64,000 nt of DNA from the NCBI GenBank assembly GCA_009761415.1, contig QUOL01000007.1, forward strand, positions 930,001 through 994,000, read 5' to 3'. Under the pieces are notes generated by a model. That model saw only the letters and a program-made list of their open reading frames with translations, made no database searches and was not told the DNA's origin. The stretch is from Sarcomyxa edulis (Eukaryota; Basidiomycota; Agaricomycetes; Agaricales; Mycenaceae). This document shows, in pieces, positions 1 through 11,700 of the stretch. Position 1 is the first letter of the stretch. The number at the start of each line of letters is the position of its first letter. The position numbers and the translations under genes are program-made.

Positions 1-564
1 TTCTTCCAAAGGGCGCTCCACAAAATGATCTTGTGAGGGTTAGCTCCGGTTGGGTGAGGTTCTTGATGTTATCGACATTGAAGTTCGAGTAGGATGATGA
101 TCTTGAGCCGGTCTTCTTTGTGGCTTTCGCCGGTTCTATAACCGAAAGCACAATTGCTCCCGGTCAGTACTTGCACTTGAGGTAAGATGTAACGAGGGGA
201 CAAAAGTAGAGTTCGACAAGTCTATGTATTACTATTGAGCCATCAGGCAGTCAACATTAATATTTGATGGTATCGTTTCTGTAGTGTACATCTTGAACCT
301 TGAATATGGATCGAGGGAACATGAAAGGCGAGGGAGGCTGGGAGCAATTGAACCTAAAAGACGTGAGAGTGGACAAGTAAAAAGAAAGGATCAGCGACCC
401 AAGAGCTCGCAGAATGTGAAGATGCGTGAGAAGGCCGCCAGTATCGAGAGGGAGGGAGAGCAGCAGCGACCATAATAGCAAGAGCTCGCAGAATGAGAAG
501 AGGCGGCCAGCATGGTTCGAGCCAGAAACAAAAAGAGAACAGAAAAGACGCCGACAGTCCAGAG
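1..564. other. Left-edge intergenic stretch, no gene called
   Basis: I find no gene I can support here. On the minus strand a frame stays open from about position 160 to the window edge (about 50 codons) and looks mildly protein-like, rich in Ser and Asn. It may be an exon of a gene that continues to the left, but no family is recognisable. The rest of the stretch is purine-rich on the plus strand, with several overlapping short frames on both strands and no splice pattern that joins them. It probably holds the HOP1 3' untranslated region and spacer. Confidence 0.4.
400..495. repeat. Imperfect direct repeat, period 79 bp
   Basis: The 17-mer CAAGAGCTCGCAGAATG occurs at 400-416 and again at 479-495. 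In both places a related CAGCGACC stretch lies just upstream and a GGC(C)GCCAG-like stretch lies downstream, so this looks like one old tandem duplication of about 79 bp rather than chance. It lies downstream of the HOP1 stop codon. No function is implied. Confidence 0.5.
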
Positions 565-3500
565 TTACTCCGCGAGATCTACAGGGGGCGCGATGGATAC
601 TTTCATTTTCTTCGTAGGCCGTGCGACAACTGCGGTCCTCGCGCTGCTAGCATTGGGACTGGTGGATATAGCTTTGCGTTTGAGGTCCAGTTCGCTGTTT
701 CGAGGGAGTGCATAGTCGGCTTCGATCTGTGTCTCGTCTTGTGTCTGTGACTCCATCTGAACGTCTGCGGGAGGGGGAGGAGGGGGAGGCATCATTCTAG
801 AAGAGGATGCCACACGCGGGAGTGACTTCTTCTTCCTAGGGTTAAGGCTAGCTTTCTGGGAATCACCAAAAAACCAGGGTTCAACCCGAGGTCCATGAGA
901 CGGAGAGAAGAAGAACGAGAAGAACGAACCATCTCCGATAATCCCAACAACCTTCTCTCAACTTCAGGATCAGGATTAAAATAATCCACATACGCAGCGC
1001 TCTTCATCGACACCCGATTGAAGATGTATTTCTCCTTTTGCATATTCCTACGAGGTCGAGCAGCAGCTGCGCCTTTGCTTTTCTTGTTTTTTCCGGCGGC
1101 GGCGCTTCTGGTACGTGTGTGGGCGAAGCCGAGATCATCTAGGGTGGTCGTTTGTTGTGAAATGAAGCCTGGGACGCAAGAGAAATATATTTCAGCACGA
1201 CTTATTTACATGTAGGGGGTTATATATGTTCTCACCTTCTGACTCGAGTCTTTTGAAGAGCTGACGAGCGATGGCGAGATCGCAGCCTTGAGTTATCAAA
1301 GTTTAGAAACGGGAGAAAATCGGGGTACGCAGGAAATCAAAAACGAACCGATAGATTTCGCAAATTCTGCTACCGTTTCAGGTTCATCGGTCTCTGCGGT
1401 TTTAATTGCTTTTCTGTACGTAGAAGGGAACGGCCGCCGTATTGATCAATACACTACACTAACAGGAAAGTGTTCATAAAGAATGATAATGGACGGACCT
1501 GAACAACGCTAGATCTTTGAATTTCGCCGTCATCAGGGGATACAGGTTATCCTTGATCAACTCCCAATAGGGATCTGCTCGGACACGACAGTCAAAACAG
1601 AGGAATTTGGAGGGTAGACGTTTGTCTTCGGTAGAATGATATCTTCAACCACCGCGAAAATCACAGACAAAATTGATCAGCGAAGAAGAGAAGCGAATGA
1701 ACAAGAATATAATTGTATACCCCATACACCTAAAGAAAATATATATATCTCGGTGTCAGCATCTCCGAAGGTAACTAGTCTGGAATAGTCATTGTAGAAC
1801 GAACCAAGCATGAAACCAATATCCACACCCGCCTTCGCAATAACAGCTATCATCATCAACCTGTGACATCAAAGAATCAACAAACCGTCCGCATACACCT
1901 ATAACAAAAGACGCGTACCATAACACCACAATCACAGTTAATCCCATTATCGATGTCTTCCACCGGTGGTTCGACGCCATCCGTATTCGCATTTGACTTT
2001 GACTTTCCTTGATCGTTCGTGGCTTCGATGAAACTCTTCTTCGCTGAACGGGTTCTTGTTTTGGATTTTGGGGTGGCCATATCGATATCATCTTGTTGGG
2101 CGGAAGGTTCGTTCCCGAATGATTGAATTGAATCCAGAGACTCGACCGGCTGCTGTTCGTCGTCGTCGTCGAGCGTTTGAATTTGGGTTTCCATATCTGC
2201 GATTGACATCAATCAGGTCAGGTGAAAGCGCCAGGAGGTAGATAGATGGGTAGATGGGTAGAAGGGAACATGCGCATACCAAGCATCTCCGTATCATCCA
2301 TCCCCGACCCCGACCCATCCCGAACATCCTCAAGCATCATATTCTGAAGCATTAGCGTATCCATATCGATGTCGTCTGCGTTGCTACCATTCCTTCGACG
2401 AACGAAGGTCGATTGGGAAGGTGACGGTGTTGGTGTTGGAGCGAAATCGGAGGGTGGGAGTGATTCCCTGGAGTGCGGTCGGGCATTGGTGGAAGGGACT
2501 TTAGTTGTAGAGGAGGAAAATTGATGATGATTTCCAGCTGGACGAGGCGTATGTGATCTCATACTCGTACCGGCACTCCCTTCCTCGGTACAATCAAGAG
2601 GTTGAGTCTGCGTCTGCATCTCTGGGTCATGTTCGATTAACTGCGAGGTCTAGTGAACGAACAGTCAGCTGCTATGAAGCCCGAAAGAACGAAGAAACGA
2701 AGGAAAAAACAGAGGACCCACCAATTCCCCAACATGAGCAGGCGCCTTCTCCGACACCCCACTATAATGCGGTTCGTCCCCGTCCCCGTCCCCACCCACC
2801 GCTCCATCTCCAACAGGCATAGGCACAATCTCCCCATCGCTATTCCTCCTCCCAAGCGGGACCATCGAATAATCCTCCGCACCACTCCCATGACTAATAA
2901 TCCGATATCCCGTTTCATCCACAACCGCAGCAGGAGAAGTAGCACCTTCGACGTACTCCGGATCGACCTCCCCCTCCGCATCATCGTTAACCATCCCTTC
3001 GACAGGAGTCCCCTCAACAGCCCAAACGACATCCCTCACTTCCGCATCCTCCCTCTGCAAGTCCGCTTCTTTGGCGCGGAGGTGGGCTTCTTCGATGGGA
3101 GAGAGTGTGTGGTGGGTGTGGTGGGTATGTTTAGTGGTGGTGGTGGTTCCGGTGAAGGGGGCGTTATCATTTTCGGTCAGGGAAGGGAGGTAACTCGTTA
3201 CGGAGGTTACGTTGACGTTTACTCTGTAGTGTCATACGCATATCAGTTAGTATCGCACATAAGAAACGACGAGAGGAGATGTGCGCACCCATGATGCCCA
3301 GTCTCAACTCTCCCCAAACTCCACTTATCAGGAACCTCGTCTTTATCATGTGTCGTGAAGAACCACTTATCGCGGTCTGCATCTCCGGCTTGGAAGTGCG
3401 GTGGTTCGTATTCTGGGGGTGTGATGTCGGTGTAGAAGAGTTTGAATGTTGCGAAGCGGCGTTCTGGTATTATGCATGCACGGGGGTTTCCATAAGATAT

Positions 3501-4598
3501 ATGAGTAGGTGAGGGAAGGGATACGATGGCACTCACGAGGAAGACTGTCCATATGAGTAGTTGAATTTATGAGCGTCCTGAGGAGGGTCTGACGAGACGA
3601 CATGATCAGAACGCAGGGACACAGACGATAGTATTACTGGCGACACACCTTCACACTCTTCTTGACATCACGCAACGTCGGTGCTTGACCTTTTTTTCCC
3701 GCCTCTGTAACAGGATCACGAGGCCCGCCTTTTTTCTCTTCACCGAGGGTCATGATGGGTATGGTGGTGTCGGTGCCAGGGATGGTATGATACTGCGGTG
3801 AAGAAAAGAAGGCTGGGTTGGTATGATGTATGGGTATGAGAGGGAGAGGAAGTTACCTGGAAATTGAAGGTATATGCTTCGACGATGCTACGAATTGGAG
3901 GGAGATCTGATGAGAAAGTGGATATATGCGCATATATGCGTGTATACGCACTTGTTGGGATCTTTGTTGTCCTTCATGTCATGAATAAGAATAAGAGTTT
4001 TGTCTCGGGAGATTGAAATGAACGCGAGACTCACCAGGTATACAGCGAATATGAAACTGCGGAGGTATTGTTTCTGCAAAGCGTCAAAAATTCCAAATTC
4101 CTGTGAATTATGGTGTTCGAGTCAGTGGGGGAAAATATGATTAAGTATTTGTGAGATGAACATACGAGGTAATCCGAAAGTCTATCGGCTTCTTCGGTGA
4201 AACCGCGGGTGAGGGTCATTATCCTGAAAGCGCTGACATTGCGAGAGGGTTTATTGGGGGATCCGTTATTATTATTAGCGTCAGAGGATCTGTATGAAAG
4301 AGATCCCTCGGAAGACGTGAAGTGACCTAACAGTAACAATGATTAGCATACAAGTACGATTTGAGGGGGAATACGACTTGCTTTCGGTAAAGTTGTCAGC
4401 TGGTAAGAGATTTCTGTTTTGTGATAGTGTATGAGCATATATTAATACTTTTAGCAGCATATATCGTGGTTTTATCATGAGCCCGCACCGTAAGTATGTG
4501 ATGCAACCCAAGCCAGCTTTCAAAAGTGTTTGAACAGCAGCGAGGCTTTGATTTGACGTGATGCTCTGCGTATTCGTGTTCGTTCCTTGGGCCTGCAT
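565..4598 (-). CDS. HOP1: HOP1-like meiotic HORMA-domain chromosome axis protein
   Basis: HORMA proteins of this type coat meiotic chromosome axes, promote double-strand breaks between homologs and recruit checkpoint kinase. The N-terminal exons (about 4598-3200) give a HORMA domain: LLKAGLGCITYLRDLLP, then LTRGFTEEADRLSDYL, ATFKLFYTDITPPEYEPPHF and VETGHHG. A long acidic, Ser/Pro-rich linker follows. Exons at about 1965-1500 form a PHD-like zinc finger (CDCG, CYCEGGCGYWFHAWC, FLCFDCR). A helical winged-helix-like region follows (FRKAIKTAE, DLAIARQLFKRLESEGF, YVDYFNPDPEVERRLLGL). The C-terminus ends in a basic segment and KKMKVSIAPPVDLAE. Frames join cleanly through about 14 introns, giving roughly 900 residues. 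The start is the ATG just before SNQSLAAVQTLLKAGLG. The last residues may be a closure motif that HORMA domains bind; that is inference. Confidence 0.93.
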
Positions 4599-4955
4599 TG
4601 CAATACCAGTTGGGGGATGGTGAGAGGGGGATGGGAGAAAAACGAAGCTTAAAATGTCTTTTGGCAATGTTTGGCTATACGCGTCGCGTCAAATACCACG
4701 TGATATGTAATAGCACTGCCACCCTCAGCCAGCCAATACTCGAAAGGACGCTAAGTAATGGGATGATATACTTACTGCTGGTCCTCTATGACCATCCAGC
4801 GCTGGGCATGAAGCTGCGACCCATAGCAGTCACTCGTATAGCAGTCACTCGTATGTGTGACAGTGTGTATTCGACCTCAGCGGGCATGCCTATGCTCGAA
4901 AGTCAGAGCAGTATTCTCAAATAATGAACGAAGCGACGTACGTCCATGCCCTATC
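4599..4955. other. HOP1 upstream region with an MCB-like site
   Basis: This spacer lies between the HOP1 start and the TRS23 stop, both on the minus strand, so it should carry the HOP1 promoter. A perfect ACGCGT lies at 4679-4684, about 80 bp upstream of the HOP1 ATG, and runs directly into a second CGCGTC. ACGCGT is the MluI cell-cycle box bound by MBF-type factors in yeasts. A 15-bp unit (ATAGCAGTCACTCGT) is repeated exactly twice at 4823-4837 and 4838-4852. I see no coding sequence here. Regulation by MBF is inference from a single site. Confidence 0.4.
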
Positions 4956-5524
4956 TCAAGAGGTCATACCAGACCCAACTAGTGCAGTGATCCTCATATC
5001 AAAGCCTTCACTGCGGATAGGCATCTCTGGTGTATGGAACGGGTTCTTCATCACATTGTCCGAATAAGCTTCGTATACTTTGTGAAGTACCGCATCGCTC
5101 GACGTCTCCGCTAGCGAAGTGAGGAGCACAAATTTCGTTCCTGCATTATCATCAGGACGTCTGTTCATCTCTGGAAACCCAAAGACACCCACCGGTTGCT
5201 GTAAGGAGGATCGTCATCTTGAACGACTCTCCCTCGATGACCTGGGCACCTGAGCTAGAACCCATGGGCGATAAACGACTGGTAATGGCGTGTATACCAT
5301 GGAGAGTACCGGCGAGAACGAGGTATTCGTTGGAAGTGAGTTGAGCGAGACCCTCTGTAATATGTATCAGACCAAGTATCCACAACATGGACTGACCGTT
5401 CATACCTGCAAAGTTACGCTGATAGACCAGCCCTCCTGCCTTGTTGATTACCTAGTACCCTTATCCTTGAGTGTGTTTTCGAGTTTGAGAGGGATGAACT
5501 CACCCAAAGACCGAAGATGGCCAT
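4956..5524 (-). CDS. TRS23: TRAPP complex subunit Trs23/TRAPPC4 (sybindin family)
   Basis: TRAPP complexes tether vesicles and act as exchange factors for Ypt1/Rab1-type GTPases at the Golgi. The spliced product is about 140 residues, a normal length. It starts MAIFGLW, continues through short exons with [14 protein letters not shown], then [19 protein letters not shown], the [21 protein letters not shown] segment and TKFVLL, and finishes with [22 protein letters not shown]. These match the longin-like TRAPPC4 family along its length. The start ATG at 5524 sits right before an intron beginning GTGAGT. The last dozen residues after SEGFDMRIT are less certain, because the frame simply reads through to a stop at 4956. 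The gene is head-to-head with the cyclotransferase gene. Confidence 0.9.
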
Positions 5525-5654
5525 GACCGTCGGAAGCAACCCTGGAATAATTCAATCAACTTCTTCTTCTTCCTTCCCCTTGCAGTCTTGCCAGCAAGTC
5601 GCCAGCCAGCCTTTACACTGGCACACCTACTAGCCCACAGCAGCCGTAGTAGGC
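5525..5654. promoter_or_regulatory. Divergent promoter TRS23 / glutaminyl cyclase
   Basis: These 130 bp separate the opposing start codons of TRS23 and the glutaminyl-peptide cyclotransferase, so both promoters must be here or overlap the genes. The plus strand is pyrimidine-rich (CTTCTTCTTCTTCC near 5556), which is common upstream of fungal transcription starts. I recognise no specific factor site. Confidence 0.5.
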
Positions 5655-7212
<1,558 letters not shown>

Positions 7213-7508
7213 CGTGGTTCTTCTTTCCATTCTTTTGGCCTAGTAGTGCTAGCACATCTGTAACATACACAATGACAATGTATACAAGTCTGGTGGTGCT
7301 AACGGGCTATCACAGTCGAGTTTGATATGTAAGGGTATGGCGAGTCGATACATGTACATGGATGCATGGCTTTCTCGGTACGGTACAATTATAGGTTTTG
7401 GAACTGGAACGGCAAACGGTGGAGAGAGTCCTTCGATTGTGGATCTTCGAATCCGGAGCTGCTGCGTGGTATACATATTACAAGTCCATCCGTAATATCA
7501 ATGCGAGG

Positions 7509-8622
7509 TCAAGCAAGTAACAAAGCTTTATAGTGGCGAATCAAAGCAGTGGCGTCCGTTGCGATCTAGAGGTGGAGGTCCAGGCAATGTAAGAGTCAGT
7601 CAGAAATACGCGTATAGACAACGGTGAGCGATCAGATTGTAGTGAGTGGGTATATGGGTATATGCAACGCACCCGTACATCCTCCCTGCCTTGTTCGAGG
7701 TGCATATTCGCGCGTTTGAGGAAAGTGGTGAGACATTTAGCGCGTTCGATGGGGTGGGATACCACTGTGTTAGTATATGCGTATGTCAATGTGCGTATGT
7801 ATAAGATGAGAGGGAGGGTATACGTACGCATGTTGCATGCTCCTTCGATTTGTTCGCTTCGTCGAGGGGAGAGGTCTTCCAAGAGGGATGGGTAGAGAGC
7901 GAGTAGGGTTTGCACGGAATCCTAATGGAAGCGATGGTTAGAAGCGGTGAGAATGGGAATGAGACGGTGCATACATCACTGGAAGTGACGAAAGGTAGGA
8001 TGTCTTTGAAGTATTTCTCCTGTGGGATTTCTTGAGCTTTCAGTTCTGCGACTTTTGTTTGGATTTCCTCACTATATGCGCATGGTCACCATTGGATTGA
8101 TTGGAATTTAATTGATAGTATTTGTTACTCACAGGGAGCGCAGACCACGCTTGACGATCAGATTACCATCTGCACGGGCTGCCTCGTAGAGTTTGTTTTT
8201 CTCTTTGATGAAAGCAGCTGATCGGACGTTGGCTCGTTTAGCCTGCTTTTCTACAAAAGATTCAATTCAGTATATATCTCTCAGTTGGAACAGAAATGGC
8301 TAGTACTCTTGACCGCTTTAAGCGCTGCGAGCATTTCTAGCATGCTAAACCCGAATTCGAGTGAGTTCCAGTAAAATGAGGGAATAGATGTATATATGCG
8401 CACTCTTCACCCTCACGTCCTTCGTCTCCGTCGCTTTCAATTTCGTCCATCTCTAGGTCGTTGTCGTCCTCGTTTGAGAATCCGACAGGGGCTGCCGCCC
8501 GAGAAGGTGCTTGACGCGTCGTTGACTTGGTAGACGCGACTGCTAACGCGAATATATCAGAATATGTATCCTATATACTTTGGGTAGTAAACAGGCTCAC
8601 CTGCTGCTGCTTTCCTAGGCAT
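7509..8622 (-). CDS. Unrecognised basic/helical protein, about 240 residues
   Basis: I do not recognise the family. The spliced reading is consistent through about six short introns: MPRKAAAVASTKSTTRQAPS at the N-terminus, a DNDLEMDEIESDGDEG acidic patch, then a Lys/Ala-rich helical stretch (AALKAVKKQAKRANVRSAA). A mostly helical C-terminal half follows, with KYFKDILPFVTSSDDSVQTL, LLEDLSPRRSEQIEGACNML, SHPIERAKCLTTFLKRANMH and the end IATDATALIRHYKALLLA. There is no signal peptide or membrane segment. The Pro/Ala/Lys-rich start suggests a nuclear or nucleic-acid-associated protein, but that is inference. Its start is head-to-head with STT4, with an ACGCGT box 65 bp upstream of the ATG. Confidence 0.7.
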
Positions 8623-8766
8623 GATGTTGGTAGAAATCTAAAGAGGTTTTTGGACGCGATTTTTGAAATTGAAGTTTGAACGCGAGACGCGTGCAAAACA
8701 ACGCCAGCTGAAGAAAGTCACGTCACCGTCACTTGACTGTCACCGTCCTCGACCTGCTTATAACCT
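8623..8766. promoter_or_regulatory. Divergent promoter (unknown gene / STT4) with MCB box
   Basis: This is a 144-bp spacer between two opposing start codons. It holds a perfect ACGCGT at 8687-8692 and the 9-mer GTCACCGTC twice (8722-8730 and 8739-8747), close to a CACGTC core. ACGCGT is the MBF/MCB element in yeasts. A single hexamer can occur by chance, so a cell-cycle role for the minus-strand gene is only a suggestion. Confidence 0.4.
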
Positions 8767-11700
8767 ATGGACTGGTGAGCAGTCAGCAGTACCTTCTGAG
8801 AACCTATCTGACACTCTATATTAGCCTAGAACTTGATATACACCAACGAATCTTGTCTGACATCGCTTCGAATGTCGGGGACACCAAGGACGACTTCCTA
8901 TACTCTAGAAACCTCATCGCAGCTAATGTACGAACGAGAGCAGAGGAGACGGATACAATAGATGGTTCAGAAGACGAGAAACCCGTGCAGAGGGTGTTCA
9001 TGGTGCGTGGCGAGCCAAAATATCGATAGCACGCTGACTTACATGTCAATCTGAAAGCCGGCATCAAGAGTTCATTGCAATATTGCATTTGGAGAACTCG
9101 TAGTGAACTTTCCGGACATCCAAATTGACAACACTATCGATACCCTAATACCAGTGTTGATTGATGTCCTTAGAGATGTGCCATATATCGATTTCGATAA
9201 ATGTCTCTCTTGGGAAGGTCAGTGCAGTCTCTCGTCTCCTTGATTTACTTTCTCTAATATGATATGTTGGATTGGCTATCAGACTGGGCACTACCTGATC
9301 AACTTGTCTTCTCTACCGTCTCTGCGTTATTGCAAATATCCACGTCGCACCCGCAGTACAGCGGAGCCGCTACTACGGCCATATTCGACTTCATCTCACA
9401 GAGTGTTGCAGAGATCAATACTGGGAGTTGTACGTATACCTGGACCACCATCTCATGTACTATCTCTTACCAAGTTTCACCTAGCTCTCGACGTCCTAAC
9501 CCAACTAACCCCCGCTATACACGGTCTATACCGTGCAATCAGCTCGACTTCCTTTCCCTGGACACTCGCACAATGGCAGACACTCACCTCACATCTAAAC
9601 ACAATATGTGCCCCGCCAATCGTTGACCGTCTCAACCACCTCGTCATCGACATCCTCCAACAAGACGATGCAGACGCAGACACGCTCCAATATATCCAAA
9701 CCTTTATTTCTCGTTATGTTTCACGTGGTCGGCCTCTTAGCGGGTACTTCATAGTGTGTTGCGTCATCGAGACACTGTGGACAGTCTTAGCCCAGGTTCT
9801 GGCGCCCCCGACTTTACCTTCCACTTCATCTTCTTCGACCAAAGCTGAATCTAGTGGTGTCAGTGCAAACATAGAAGAAGCGGCGGCAGCCAACAAGGCA
9901 TGGTTGTCGCTCATGCGCAATGCAGCTATCGATAGTGTGGATGTGCCAGAGGAAACAGTTCCAATCCTCAAAGCAACTATCGTATATGCCATGCAGTGTT
10001 TCACGGATCTATTGGTGCAAATAGAGGAAATGGACTCAGAGCCTTCGATTGATACGTATGCTTGGGAGACTATGTCTGAGAGCTTGGTGAGTTATATCCA
10101 GAATTCTTGAAGTGTCCGAGCTCCTCTCACTGAATGTATTCGCTCCCAGAAACTAGCGTCCGTTTGTTCTGTGGCACTTCATGAACTAGACGAGAAATTA
10201 TATTCGCGTCTTCTACTGCTCCTCAGCGACGAGTCGCCCATATCCGACAATCTCGTTCAAGAAGCTGCTCTCAAAGCTACCACTGTACTTGTGCAAAAGT
10301 TAGTATAGGAATAGTCCGTCATCGAAGAAAACATGGTTCTGACACTCTCGCCAGCTTCCCAGACATCGCAAACACAATGACGAGCCACCTTCGCCGCTTC
10401 GTGACTTCACCCCTCCCTATATTCGAATTTGCATTTGCTTCTGAGGCACGGGCACCACCGCCTTTGGCTGCTGCTGCAAAATGTCTCGCCCTGTGCATCA
10501 AGGTATGCCCCCGTCCACCTCAATTCTCGTATTGCATAGATGCTAACCCGATTAATTCATCCCAGTTGGCCCCAGGCGATGATCTGATAATGTCCAACAT
10601 GTATTCCCTTCTAAACTACATAGCAGCTACCAGTAAAGAGATCTATGAGAGCTCGAACAGCTCTCAAATAACGGGTAACCCTCTGCTGCGTGACCGCGCT
10701 GCTATTCAATCCGTAGAAACTGGGTTGCGTGGGCTCTCGGAAGAGGAGAAGAGGCTGGTTGGTATCAGTACTATCTCAGTCGTCACGAGATTGGCGTTGG
10801 AATTCCACACTGAAGAGGTAACTTCTCCCTTCCGTTGACACAAGAACTATCCACGTTAACGCACTACATTCTACCAGGTCACTCGTTTAACGATATCGAT
10901 GCTTCTACAACGTCTTCGTTCGGCCGAACCGACAGTGGAAGCAGCTATAGCGTATAATCTCGTTGACCTAGCACTATCTGCACCCGAAAGCGCTTTCGTG
11001 GACATCTTGAGGGTGTTTTCGTCTATCAACAGATCGGCGAACCCTGATGATCCAAGGTTCTCTAATAACATGGTAATCATTGCTCTCCTATGGGTTCTAC
11101 GCATCATATTGATCGTTGGCCATCATAGGTGTTAGCAGCGCAAACAAGACTTGCCCAGGAATTGGATAGGCGGCCCGAACTTTATGAGATATATCTCGTG
11201 GAGTTGCTTACCCTGTTCGCTGACAAGGGTGTCGCGATCCAGAATGTAGCTATTTCGAACCATCATATCAAGGTATGTTATTTGCAGGATCAATTGATAT
11301 GGAACCGTGCTGACTATCCATAGACGGACGATATGATTGAACAATTGGCGTCCCTGCTCCTCCCCATTGACGCCCTCCTTGCGCACTCGGATTTCAACCC
11401 ACATCTCGACGCGTCCTCGGGCATCGTGGCGCTCTTCCGCAATATGTGGTTTTTGTGCATCCTCTTCAATTTCACATCCATCAAAGAGGAGCAGGAAGGC
11501 AGTGGACCGACGGCAATGGAATGGCAGAAGCCTGCTCTCTCTAGGATTGCGGCGAAGACACCTGCTATGGTGTTGGAAGAATCCCATGACACTGTTGCCA
11601 GTGATCTAGAGTACAACTCGGTCATAAGGCAAGAATATGCTCATACAGCAAGTATCTTTCTCGTCCATTTTGCATTGCAGGTATTGATTCGATTTTGTCT

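Noticed and set aside
2653..3294. Long plus-strand open frames across the HOP1 linker
   Set aside because: They are antisense to HOP1 exons in low-complexity sequence, have no family features, and give Arg/His/Pro-rich products typical of shadows of Ser/Asp/Gly-rich coding.
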